From: Bog-473 sp963800725
GTDB taxonomy: Bacteria; Actinomycetota; Acidimicrobiia; Acidimicrobiales; RAAP-2
Length of the DNA: 64,000 bases
Reading direction: 5' to 3'
Assembly: GCA_963800725.1 (NCBI GenBank)
Contig: CAWDCE010000027.1
Span: forward strand, 62,001-126,000
Shown here: in pieces, positions 1 through 8,585 of the stretch
Numbering within the stretch: position 1 is the first letter of the stretch
Layout: each line of letters begins with the position of its first letter
Notes under the pieces: generated by a model
The model's input: only the letters and a program-made list of their open reading frames with translations
The model's database searches: none
What the model was told of the DNA's origin: nothing
Made by a program: the position numbers and the translations under genes

Positions 1-1
1 C

Positions 2-67
2 GTCAAGAGCGGTGGCGCCGAACTGGCCAAGCAGGTCGAGGCGAGCGGTTACGAGGACTTTCGATGA
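2..67 (+). CDS. 3' end of a sufC-like Fe-S assembly ATPase gene (partial)
   Basis: Only the last 21 codons are in the window. They encode VKSGGAELAKQVEASGYEDF and one Arg, which matches the C-terminal tail of SufC ATPases (usual form: V-KSGG-EL-A..LE..GY). The TGA stop overlaps the sufS ATG as ATGA, the usual translational coupling in suf operons. A second, complete sufC lies at 3352-4086 on the other strand, so this would be an additional copy. The call rests on a short tail and on context; it could be another ABC ATPase. Confidence 0.6.
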   Translation, partial: VKSGGAELAKQVEASGYEDFR

Positions 68-1303
68 CCACGGTGCCGCTCAACGTCGAAGCGCTGCGCA
101 AGGATTTCCCCCTCTTGACCCGCACGGTGCACGACCGCCCCATCGTCTACCTCGACTCGGCCTCCTCGGCGTTGCAGCCCCAGTCGGTGATCACCGCCAT
201 GCGCGCTACTACGAGACGACGCACGCCAACGTGCACCGCGGCGTCTATGCCACCGCCGAAGAGGCGACCCGCCTCTACGAGCAGGCGCGGATCGCCCGGG
301 CCGCTTCATTGGATCGAGTGACCCCGCCCACGAAGTGGTCTTCACCAAGAACACCACCGAGTCGCTCAACTTGGTTGCGCACTCGTGGGCTCGGAGGAAC
401 CTCAAGTCAGGCGATGCCATCTTGTTGACCGAGATGGAGCACCACGCCAACATCGTGCCCTGGCTCATGTTGTCCGAGGAGATCGGCCTCGAGATCCGCT
501 ACATCGGGGTCGACGAAAACGGCCGACTCGACCTCGAGAATCTCGCCACGTTGCTCGACGGCGCGAAGCTTGTCGGCCTCTCGGCCATGTCCAACGTGCT
601 CGGCACCATCGACGCGGTGCGCGAGATCTCGGCCGCCGCCCACAGCGCGGGGGCGCTCGTGGTGGTCGACGGAGCTCAACTCGTCCCCCACGCCCCCATC
701 AATGTCACCGAATCGGGCGCCGACTTTTTGGCCTTCTCGGCCCACAAGATGATGGGTCCGACCGGAATCGGGGTGCTGTGGGGCCGCGGCGAGCTGCTCG
801 ACGCCATGCCGCCCTTCCTCGGCGGCGGCGGCATGATCCTCGACGTGAAGCTCGACTCGTTCCGCTCGGCCGCCGCCCCCACCCGCTTCGAGGCCGGCAC
901 GCCGCCCATCGCCGAGGCCGTCGGCCTGGCCGCAGCCGTCTCGTATCTCAACGAGATCGGCATGGACCGCATCCGGGCCCATGAGCTCGCGCTGACCAAC
1001 TACGCCTTGGCGCGCCTCGAAGAGAAACTCGGAAGTGACTGCCACATCTATGGCCCACCGGCCGGCGAGGACCGCGGTGGGGTGATCTCGATTGGCTATC
1101 GCGACGTGCACGCCCACGACCTGGCCCAGGTGCTCGACCAGTTCGGCGTCTGTGTGCGACCCGGTCATCACTGTGCCAAGCCCCTGATGCGCAAGCTCGG
1201 GGTCCAAGCCACCGCCCGGGCCTCGTTGTCCCTGTTCAGCGACGAGCAGGACATCGAAGTGCTGATTGAGGGACTGCTGGAAGCCGGTAGATTGTTCGGG
1301 TGA
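64..1303 (+). CDS. sufS: SufS-type cysteine desulfurase (two frameshifts)
   Basis: PLP enzyme that takes sulfur from cysteine and passes persulfide to SufU for Fe-S assembly. Three segments in different frames join into one family-like protein of about 413 residues: 64 to about 197 (LRKDFPLL, YLDSASSALQP), about 200 to 300 (YYETTHANVHRGVY) and 302 to 1303 (EVVFTKNTTESLNLVA onwards). The PLP lysine is at codon 746-748 (FSAHKMMGPTG) and the active-site cysteine at 1172-1174 (RPGHHCA). Breaks lie near 200 and 300, in GC-rich short repeats. The ATG overlaps the upstream sufC-like stop, and sufU follows after 25 bp. Loss or gain of one or two bases at each break is more likely than a real pseudogene. 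Confidence 0.9.
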
Positions 1304-1328
1304 TGTCACCCTTGAGCGAGGTTGCCCG

Positions 1329-1808
1329 ATGAACGACCTCGACGATCTCTACCGAGAAATCATCCTCGACCACTACCGCTCGCCGCGTAATCGGGGCGAG
1401 CTCGAAACACCACCCGCCCACCGCGTTGAAGGTTTCAACCCGTTGTGCGGTGACGAGGTCGTGGTCAGCCTCTTGGTCGAGGACGGCAAGCTGGCCGACC
1501 TCAAGATCGGGGGCTCGGGCTGCTCGATCAGCCAGTCGTCCGCCTCGCTCATGTCGGCTGCGGTCAAGGGCAAGTCCATCGACGAGGTCCTCGACCTCAT
1601 CCACACTTTCAAAGCAATGATGTCGATCCACGAGGCCCATCTCGGGGCCGAGGGCGAGGGCAGCGAACCCGAAGCCATCGACATCGACAGCCTGGGCGAG
1701 CTGGCGGCGCTTCAGGGCGTGGTCAAGTTCCCCGTTCGCATCAAATGCGCCACCTTGAGCTGGAACGCCTTGGCGCAAGGGCTCGACGAGGTGGCCGCCG
1801 CCTCTTAG
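1329..1808 (+). CDS. sufU: SufU zinc-dependent sulfurtransferase
   Basis: Accepts sulfur from SufS in the SUF pathway of Actinobacteria and Firmicutes. The 159-residue product starts MNDLDDLYREIILDHYRSPR and has the three conserved cysteines of SufU: PLCGDEV near residue 38, GGSGCSIS near 63, and KCATLSW near 140, with the Asp of the CGD motif next to the first. The ATG at 1329 gives the family's usual N-terminus and lies 25 bp after sufS, so the two are probably co-transcribed. The length is normal and no frame break is seen. Confidence 0.93.
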   Translation: MNDLDDLYREIILDHYRSPRNRGELETPPAHRVEGFNPLCGDEVVVSLLVEDGKLADLKIGGSGCSISQSSASLMSAAVKGKSIDEVLDLIHTFKAMMSIHEAHLGAEGEGSEPEAIDIDSLGELAALQGVVKFPVRIKCATLSWNALAQGLDEVAAAS

Positions 1809-1848
1809 CCCGAGAGGGCGAGCGCCGTGGTGGTGCCGGTGTGTGGGT

Positions 1849-3307
1849 TCAACAAGGGCGCGGATCGTAGGACGGGATCTTCGACGTCGCGGTCGACGGC
1901 TTGGTGGTCGTGGTGGCGGCGGGCTGCTTGGTCGACGTCGCTGTGGGCGCTGCGGTCGATGCCGGGGTCGTGGGCGCGGCGGCTGCCGTCGAGACCGGGT
2001 CACCGTTTTGATCGAGCGGCGGGGTTGTGGGCGTATTGGGTGCGGTGCCGAGGAACTGGGTGATCATCGTGGTGGCGGCCGGTTCGTTGACGGTCTGGAC
2101 CGCTTCGCCGTAGGGGCTGTAATAGCCCGGGCTTGTCGGCAGGGTGAAGGTATTCAACGACGAACCCGAAAAGGCGTGGTAGCGCTCGGCCAAGGAGAGC
2201 AGCGCGGTCGCGCTGAGCTTGTTGTCGAGGACCACGTCATGGGTGAGCGATGAGATGAACTCGGCCGCGGTGATGGGGTTGTAGGTGGATTTGGCCTTGT
2301 TCACCACCGCCTCGATCAAGAGGTCCTGGCGCTCGATGCGCCCGATGTCGCCGCTCTCGTCGCTCTGCCACTCGCCGTCTTGGTACCACTCGAAGTGACG
2401 CGGGCCAGAGCGCGAGGGCCTGGGCGCCCGACACCACCTGGCACCCCGTGGTGGTCAAGTTCAACCCGGTGCAGTTCTCATAGACGCCGTTGGCGTTGCA
2501 GTCGCCGTAGTCCTTGACCGGGTAGGGCACATCGAGTGACACGCCGTTCAAGGCGTTCACCGCGTCCATGAGGCCGAAGAAGTTCACCACGATCCAGTGG
2601 GTGATCGGGATCCCGAAGGTGTTCTGGATCGTCTGGACCAACCCATTGGCCCCCGTGCCCGAGGGGTTGGGATCGTTCGGTCCCGCCGCGAACGGGGCAT
2701 TCAACTTGTTGGGGGTGGACACCCCCGACGACGCCGGGACGCCCGAGAGGGTCACGAAGGTGTCGCGGGGCAACGACAAGACACTGGCGGTGCCGGCCCC
2801 TGGGTCGACGTGGATGATCTTGATGGTGTCACTGCGCTGGCCGCCGGCGTTCGAGGCGTTGCCGAACTGTTCGGCCTCGGCGGCCGTCTCACCGCTGCGG
2901 GTGTCCGACCCAATCACCAAGACGTTGTAGGGCGCGCCGCTGGCGACGGTGGCGCACGAGTCGCAGGCGGCTGTCTTGACGTGACCCCACTCGTAGCGGA
3001 AATAGCCGTAGCCAACCGCCGCCACCAGGACGACGAAGGCCAAGAGCCCGAGAGCCACGCGAAGCACCCGCTGCCCCGTGCTGCGGCGCGGCTTGCCCGA
3101 TTTGGTGCGCCGGCCCCCGCCTTTGGACGACTCGTCGATCTTTTGGCCGAGCGACGTCAGGCCGGCCTCGTTCGCCACCGAACCAGATCGACTCCCGCCA
3201 TCTACTTGTTGTCCGAGGGATTCCAGCCCACTCGCGTTGGCTCCCCGAGAGCGCGACCGTCGAGAAGAGGGGCTGGATCCGTCGTCCGGTGGACGACCGT
3301 TCGCCAT
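1849..3307 (-). CDS. LytR-CpsA-Psr (LCP) family envelope protein (one frameshift)
   Basis: LCP enzymes attach anionic glycopolymers to peptidoglycan at the outer membrane face. The N-terminus is a Ser/Gly/Arg-rich cytoplasmic segment, followed by one membrane helix near residues 82-102 (LGLLAFVVLVAAVGYGYF). The LCP domain carries NVLVIGSDTRSG, RSDTIKIIHVDP and SLPRDTFVTLSG, which supply the Arg and Asp residues that bind the polyprenyl phosphate. The frame breaks near 2400-2420, just after GAQALAL. The reading continues in a second frame to 1849 through RQDLLIEAVVNKAKSTYNPI and a Pro/Thr/Ala-rich tail. The gene lies 44 bp from the sufC stop on the same strand. Confidence 0.85.
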
Positions 3308-3351
3308 GGCTGCCTACGGTACCAAGGCGGGCGTTCGTTTTGGGGGCACCA

Positions 3352-4086
3352 TCAGGCCGTGTAGGCGGCGTAGCCGGTTTGCTCCAGCTCGAGCGCCAGA
3401 TCTGCATCCCCACTTGCAACCAGGCGACCGTCGACCAGCACATGGACCACGTCGGCTTCGAGTTCGACCAAGAAACGGTGGAAGTGCGTCACGGCCACGA
3501 TGCCCACGTCCCACTCCGAGGTGGCCAACTGCAAGCGGCGTGCCACGGCGCCGAGCGCGTCGACGTCGAGTCCCGAATCGATCTCATCGAGGATGCACAA
3601 TGCCGGGCGGATCACCCCGAGCTGCACCATTTCGGTGCGCTTCTTCTCCCCGCCCGAGAGGTCCACGTTGAGCGGGCGGGTCAATAAGCCCGCCTCGAGC
3701 CCGATCGCCTGCGCCTCGTCGGACAGGCGCTGGTCGAGCGTGTCGGCACCGAGGCCGCCGGTGGCCGCACTGAGGAGGTCCCGCAGCCCGACCCCGGGGA
3801 CTTCGACCGGGTGCTGGAGCGCCAAGAACATGCCGGCCCGGGCCCGTTGCCACGACGGTTGTCCCACCAGCTCTTCACCATTGAGGGTGATGCTGCCCTT
3901 GGTGACCGTCGTGCCGGGTCGGCCCATCAGGGCGTGGGTCAGCGTGGACTTGCCCGAACCGTTGGGTCCCATGATGACGTGGACCTCACCGCTTTTCACC
4001 GACAAGTCGATGCCGTGGAGGACCTCGCGTCCGGCCACCGAGGCGTGCAGGTCGCGCACCTCGAAGTCCATCGGTGGCCCGCTCAC
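3352..4086 (-). CDS. sufC: SufC Fe-S assembly ABC ATPase
   Basis: ATPase of the SufBCD scaffold. Walker A GPNGSGKST, Q-loop region ALQHPVEVPG, signature LSGGEKKRTE, Walker B LCILDEIDSGLD and H-loop AVTHF are all present in about 244 residues, the normal size. The start is taken as the GTG at 4086, which overlaps the stop of the Rieske gene (GTGA); an in-frame ATG at 4071 (MDFEVRDLHA) is the alternative. It is the last gene of the minus-strand sufD-ferredoxin-sufC block. Confidence 0.95.
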   Translation of the reverse strand: MSGPPMDFEVRDLHASVAGREVLHGIDLSVKSGEVHVIMGPNGSGKSTLTHALMGRPGTTVTKGSITLNGEELVGQPSWQRARAGMFLALQHPVEVPGVGLRDLLSAATGGLGADTLDQRLSDEAQAIGLEAGLLTRPLNVDLSGGEKKRTEMVQLGVIRPALCILDEIDSGLDVDALGAVARRLQLATSEWDVGIVAVTHFHRFLVELEADVVHVLVDGRLVASGDADLALELEQTGYAAYTA

Positions 4087-4415
4087 GATGCGCCCTTCTC
4101 GTCGAGGAGCACCGACACGGTGCCATTGGCGACGACCAGTTCGTAGACGGCGACCGGGTGGGTCGCAGGCAACGAGCAGGGCTGGCCCGTCAACAGATCG
4201 AAGGTGCTGCCGTGGCGCGGGCATTCGATCTCGCACTCGTCGACCCACACCTCGCCGTCGGAGAGCGAGTAGTTCTCGTGGCTGCAGCGATCCCCGACGG
4301 CGTGGAAGTCGTCGCCGGTGCGCACCAAGGCGATGCGCTGCCCGCCGACATCGAAGCGCCGGGCCTCACCCGACGCCAGCTCGTCGACCTGGCACAGTGC
4401 GACCGGCTCAGGCAT
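4083..4415 (-). CDS. Rieske-type [2Fe-2S] ferredoxin of the suf operon
   Basis: A 110-residue soluble Rieske protein. The cluster ligands are CSH near residue 44 and CPRHGSTFD near 65, giving Cys-x-His and Cys-x2-His. There is no signal peptide or membrane helix, so it is cytoplasmic and resembles NirD/BphF-like small Rieske ferredoxins found between sufD and sufC in many Actinobacteria. Its ATG overlaps the sufD stop by 8 bp, and its stop overlaps the sufC GTG. Its role in cluster assembly is not established; electron supply is an inference from context. Confidence 0.92.
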   Translation of the reverse strand: MPEPVALCQVDELASGEARRFDVGGQRIALVRTGDDFHAVGDRCSHENYSLSDGEVWVDECEIECPRHGSTFDLLTGQPCSLPATHPVAVYELVVANGTVSVLLDEKGAS

Positions 4416-5728
4416 GGGCCACCTCGGCTGCGTGTGGTCGGTCGCGCAACGCGGCGCCGAGGCGTTCGTGGACCTCGCGGTGCAGCAGCGACGTCACGGC
4501 GGGAACGGGACTGCGATCGATGATGGCGTCGAAGAACCCGCCGACGATGAGGCCCTCGGCCACGTCTGGGGCGATGCCCCGCGACTCGATGTAGTAACGC
4601 TGATCCTCATCGATCGGTCCGACCGTCGAGGCGTGTGAGCACTTCACGTCATTCTCCAAGATGTCGAGATTGGGCACCGAGTCGGCATGGGCCCCTTCGT
4701 CGAGCACCAAATTGTGATTGGTCTGGCGGGCGTCGGTGCGCACCGCACCGCGGTGGACCCGGATGAGGCCCGAATACACAGAGCGCGACGTACCGGCCAC
4801 CGCCCCTTGGCACAACAGCTCGCTGGTGGTGCGGGGGGCGACGTGGTCTTGGAGGGTGCGGATGTCGTGCACCTGGGACCCGTTGCCGAGGTACGCGGAG
4901 AGGATTTCGCTGTGGGCCCCCTTGCCGACCACCGAGACGTCGGTGCGCACCCGGTCGTAGTCCCCGCCGAGCCCGACGGTGAAGGTGGACACATTCGAGT
5001 CCGTCGCCCCTTGGGCGGTGAGGCGGGCCAGCGACCAGGTCTTGGTGTTGAGCACCTGCAAGGCGACATAGGAGAGCCGTGCACCGACACCGGCCTCGAG
5101 TTCGGTGACCGGGACCACGAGCGAGCGGACCGCACTCTCGGGCCCGGCGTAGAGCTCGACCACCGACGCCTGCGCGTTGGCCCCGAGCCGCACCGCGGTG
5201 CGTGGGAAGACGGCCGATGCCGCGCTCGGCGAGCTCGTCGTGGTCGCACCAGTGCAGAATCAAGATCGGGTCGGGCACCACCACGCCGTCGGGCACATCG
5301 ATGAGGACCGCATCGTTGAAGAAGGCGTCATTGAGGCGCACCGTGGCATCACCACCGACTTGGAGATGCCCCACCATCTCTTCGGCCCCGGGCACATCTT
5401 CTACGCCCCCAAAGGCGATGCCCAGATTGCTCGAGACCAGATCGAAGCGCTGCGGGCGGCCGTTGTGCACCATCACCTGTCCCGACAGCGACCCCATCAT
5501 GGCGACGACCGAATGGCCCAGGGCGGCGGCGCCGTCGGGGTCGTTGATGTCTGCGGCCGGGGCGAAGTCCTCGACCACGAGGTCGTCGATGGGCGTGTAG
5601 CGCCACACCTCCTCGCTCTGCGAGGGCATCGCGGCCGCGACGAACGCCGCGTGGCTGGCCACCCGTCGTTCTTGGAGCCACGGCGGCCCGGGCAGGGCGG
5701 CGGCATCCTCGGCGCGAAATGTCTGCAG
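4408..5728 (-). CDS. sufD: SufD Fe-S scaffold protein (one frameshift)
   Basis: Partner of SufB and SufC. The N-terminal part (SEEVWRYTPIDDLVVEDF) runs in one frame to about 5195. The C-terminal beta-helix runs in another from there to 4408, with the family hallmark DVKCSHASTVGPIDEDQRYY and SRGIAPDVAEGLIVGGFF. The break near 5195 falls in a GCG-rich stretch. In-frame sense codons extend up to 5728, where a CTG follows a GAAAGG site; the first conventional start is GTG at 5662, which would remove an N-terminal segment (TFRAEDAAALPG) that looks genuine. The start is therefore uncertain. Confidence 0.88.
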
Positions 5729-5845
5729 GGTGAACCTTTCTCAGATCGGGTCGGGCGTGGTCAGCGGTTCCTCGTGAACGAAAGGGTCCTCAGCCGACCG
5801 ACTCCTCACTCTAATGGCCCCGGAGAGGTCGCCTGGCGCCCCGGT

Positions 5846-5851
5846 TAGCCT
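5846..5851 (+). promoter_or_regulatory. TAGCCT -10 element of a probably leaderless promoter
   Basis: TAGCCT fits the actinobacterial -10 consensus TAnnnT and ends 6 bases before the ATG of the enoyl-CoA hydratase at 5858, with no Shine-Dalgarno sequence between. The same arrangement recurs at four other genes in the window. Inferred, not measured. Confidence 0.4.
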
Positions 5852-5857
5852 CTGGGA

Positions 5858-6700
5858 ATGGCCCCCATCAGCGCTTTCGACTCACCGGTCCTCTCCATCG
5901 ACGCCGACGGTGGCGTGGCCACCTTGTGGCTCGACCGTGCGGAAGCTCGCAACGCCATGGGGCCCGAACTCTGGAGCGACCTGCCCGTCGCCATGGCCGC
6001 GTTGGGCCGCGACGACGAGGTGCGCGCCGTGATCATCGCCGCCAAAGGTCCCCATTTCTCGGTCGGACTCGACCTCAAGGCCATGGGAAGCGTGCTGGGC
6101 GGGGACGCGGGCGGCGCCAAGGCGTCGATGGCGGCCCGGGCCCGCCATGGCCGGGCCGAGATCGTGCGACTTCAAGAGGCCATCTCCTCGGTCGCCACCT
6201 GCCCCAAACCCGTCATCGCCGCCGTCCACGGCTACTGCATCGGGGGCGGGGTCGACCTCATCGCGGCGTGCGACATCCGTCTGGCCGAAGCCGGGGCCAC
6301 CTTTTCGGTGCGCGAGGCCAAGGTGGCCATCGTGGCGGACCTCGGCAGCCTCCAACGCTTGCCCGCCATCATTGGGGCCGGGCACCTGGCCGAGTTGGCC
6401 TATACCGGCAAGGACATCACCGCCGAGCGGGCCAGAGCCATCGGACTGGTCAATCACGTGGTCGAAGGTACCGACGCCCTGCACGCGGCGGCCCATGCCC
6501 TCGCCGCAGAGATAGCGGCGAACTCACCCATTGCGGTCCAAGGCACCAAGGCCGTGCTCTGCGCCAACGACGGACGCACGGTGCGCGACGGGCTCGAGTA
6601 CGTGGCCACCTGGAACGCCGCGATGTTGGCCTCGGACGATCTGGTCGAAGCCATGACCGCCTTTATGGAGAAGCGGCCGCCGAAGTTCACGGGACGCTGA
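5858..6700 (+). CDS. Crotonase-family enoyl-CoA hydratase / dienoyl-CoA isomerase-like
   Basis: 280-residue crotonase. Oxyanion-hole segments are HFSVGLDLKAMG near residue 66 and HGYCIGGGVDL near 123. The segment AKVAIVADLGSLQRLPAIIG resembles the region of delta3,5-delta2,4-dienoyl-CoA isomerase (ECH1) that carries its catalytic acidic residue, so an isomerase of unsaturated acyl-CoA is the better guess over a simple hydratase. The gene is alone on the plus strand and separates sufB from sufD on the minus strand. It is intact. Confidence 0.85.
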   Translation: MAPISAFDSPVLSIDADGGVATLWLDRAEARNAMGPELWSDLPVAMAALGRDDEVRAVIIAAKGPHFSVGLDLKAMGSVLGGDAGGAKASMAARARHGRAEIVRLQEAISSVATCPKPVIAAVHGYCIGGGVDLIAACDIRLAEAGATFSVREAKVAIVADLGSLQRLPAIIGAGHLAELAYTGKDITAERARAIGLVNHVVEGTDALHAAAHALAAEIAANSPIAVQGTKAVLCANDGRTVRDGLEYVATWNAAMLASDDLVEAMTAFMEKRPPKFTGR

Positions 6701-6705
6701 GCCCG

Positions 6706-7044
6706 TCAGCGCTTGCGGCGCCACCAGCGATTGTCGGCCCGCTCGCGTTTGGCATCGGCCTTGCGCACCTCATCGAGCATGTCCGGCGCCACCTCGTTGA
6801 TGATGTCTTCGGCCGAATCCAAGAGCTCGGCGACGTCTTGGCCCCCCGCACCGGGCTCTTCTTCGAGCGCGGGCTCGACCAGGGATCCGTGCGACCAGCC
6901 CACATCGGCCAGGCGGCGATGATACGAGGGGCAGTTCTCCGGGCAGCGCCAAGGTGCCTCAGGGGCGAGGTCGAGCCGACAGAAGCGGGCGGCCTCGCCC
7001 GAGGCGTAGGTCCGGCTTTGGAAGTTGGTGCATTCTTCGCGCAT
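6706..7044 (-). CDS. Small Cys-containing protein coupled to sufB
   Basis: A 112-residue protein not assigned to a characterised family. The start MREECTNFQSRTY gives a Cys-rich N-terminus with four cysteines within about 37 residues (MREEC, RFC, WRC, ENC, then PSYHRR). The C-terminal half is acidic then basic and ends RWWRRKR. It begins 26 bp after the sufB stop on the same strand and so is probably co-transcribed with it. Four closely placed cysteines beside an Fe-S scaffold gene suggest a metal- or cluster-binding accessory role; that is inference only. Confidence 0.7.
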   Translation of the reverse strand: MREECTNFQSRTYASGEAARFCRLDLAPEAPWRCPENCPSYHRRLADVGWSHGSLVEPALEEEPGAGGQDVAELLDSAEDIINEVAPDMLDEVRKADAKRERADNRWWRRKR

Positions 7045-7070
7045 CGGCACGACACCATGGTGCCACGGAA

Positions 7071-8471
7071 TCAGCCGACCGAGCCCTCCATCTGCAGCTC
7101 GATCAGGCGGCTCCACTCCACGGCGTATTCCATCGGGAGGGTTCGGGTGACCGGCTCGATGAAGCCGTTGACGATCATGCCCATGGCCTGACTCTCCGAC
7201 AGACCCCGGCTCATCAGGTAGAAGAGCTGGTCTTCGCCAACCTTTGACACGGTGGCCTCGTGCCCGATGCGGGCATCTCGCTCACCGACCTCCATGTAGG
7301 GCTTGGTCTCCGACGTCGACTCGTCGTCGAGCAAGAGGGCGTCACAGCGCACGAACGACTTGGCCCCGACGGCACCCTCGTCCACGTGGACCTTGCCCCG
7401 GTAGGTGGTGATGCCCCCGTCCTTCGAAATCGACTTCGACACGATGGTCGAGGTCGTCTCGGGGGCGATGTGGAACATCTTGGCCCCGGCGTCTTGGTGC
7501 TGGCCCGCTCCGGCATAGGCGACCGAGAGCACTTCACCCGAAGCCTTCGGACCCATCAGGTAGACCGACGGATACTTGATGGTGAGGCGAGACCCAATGT
7601 TGCCGTCGATCCATTCCACATGCGCTTCGGCCTCGCAACGGGCCCGCTTGGTCACCAGGTTGTAGACGTTGGTGGACCAGTTCTGGATGGTCGTGTAGGT
7701 GATCCGCGCTCCTTGGAGGGCGACCAGCTCGACCACGGCCGAGTGTAGGGAATCGGTGGAATAGACCGGGGCCGAGCAGCCCTCGATGTAGTGCACCTGG
7801 GATCCCTCGTCGGCGATGATCAGCGTGCGTTCGAACTGGCCCATGTTTTCGGCGTTGATGCGGAAGTAAGCCTGCAGGGGCATCTCGACCTTGACGCCCG
7901 GGGGAACGTAGATGAACGAGCCACCCGACCACACGGCCGAGTTCAACGCGGCGAACTTGTTGTCGTTGGGGGGGATGAGGGTCCCGAACCAACGGCGGAC
8001 GAGCTCGGGGTACTCGCGCACGGCGGTGTCCATGTCGCAGAACAGCACGCCCTGCTCTTCGAGATCGGCCCGGTTGCGGTGGAAGACCACTTCGGATTCG
8101 TACTGCGCCGTGACTCCCGAGAGGTACTTGCGCTCGGCTTCGGGGATGCCCAACTTCTCGTAGGTGTTCTTGATGGCATCGGGCAGGTCGGCCCAGTCGT
8201 CGACCTGACCGCCGGTCGGCTTGATGTAGTAGTAGATGTCGTTGAAGTCGAGGTCGGGCATGTGCGAGGCGAACCAGGCCGCCATCGGCTTGCGCTCGAA
8301 GTGCTTGAGCGACTTGAGGCGGAAGTCACGCATCCACTCGGGCTCGTTCTTCATTTCGGACATTTCGCGCACAATGGCCTCGTTGAGGCCCTTCTTGGGC
8401 TTGAAGATGTAGTCCTCGGCGTCGCTCCAGCCGAGCTGGTAACGACCAAGATCGAGATCGGTTGTAGCCAT
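7071..8471 (-). CDS. sufB: SufB Fe-S scaffold protein
   Basis: Full-length (466 residues) and intact. It begins MATTDLDLGRYQLGWSDAED and contains the SufB hallmarks FCDMDTAVREYPELV, VWSGGSFIYVPPGVKVEMPL, HYIEGCSAPVYSTDSLHSA and the C-terminal cluster region FVRCDALLLDDESTSET with YMEVGERDARIGHEATVSKV. The longer upstream open frame is antisense to the peptidase and is not part of the gene. sufB is separated from sufD by the small Cys gene and by an opposite-strand crotonase gene. Confidence 0.97.
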   Translation of the reverse strand: MATTDLDLGRYQLGWSDAEDYIFKPKKGLNEAIVREMSEMKNEPEWMRDFRLKSLKHFERKPMAAWFASHMPDLDFNDIYYYIKPTGGQVDDWADLPDAIKNTYEKLGIPEAERKYLSGVTAQYESEVVFHRNRADLEEQGVLFCDMDTAVREYPELVRRWFGTLIPPNDNKFAALNSAVWSGGSFIYVPPGVKVEMPLQAYFRINAENMGQFERTLIIADEGSQVHYIEGCSAPVYSTDSLHSAVVELVALQGARITYTTIQNWSTNVYNLVTKRARCEAEAHVEWIDGNIGSRLTIKYPSVYLMGPKASGEVLSVAYAGAGQHQDAGAKMFHIAPETTSTIVSKSISKDGGITTYRGKVHVDEGAVGAKSFVRCDALLLDDESTSETKPYMEVGERDARIGHEATVSKVGEDQLFYLMSRGLSESQAMGMIVNGFIEPVTRTLPMEYAVEWSRLIELQMEGSVG

Positions 8472-8585
8472 TGGGCTCCTGAGATTGCGGGAACGTATTA
8501 TCCCTACGCAGATAGTAACAACTACCTGGGCCAGGCGAAACGGACCCATCTGGTGGCGCTGTTCCCTCCGTGGCAGGCTCGCTCC

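Noticed and set aside
1843..2253. Plus-strand open frame opposite the LCP gene
   Set aside because: Low-complexity Arg/Gly product, antisense to a Pro/Thr/Ala-rich tail; a shadow of GC-rich coding sequence. Many similar long antisense frames in the window were dropped for the same reason.
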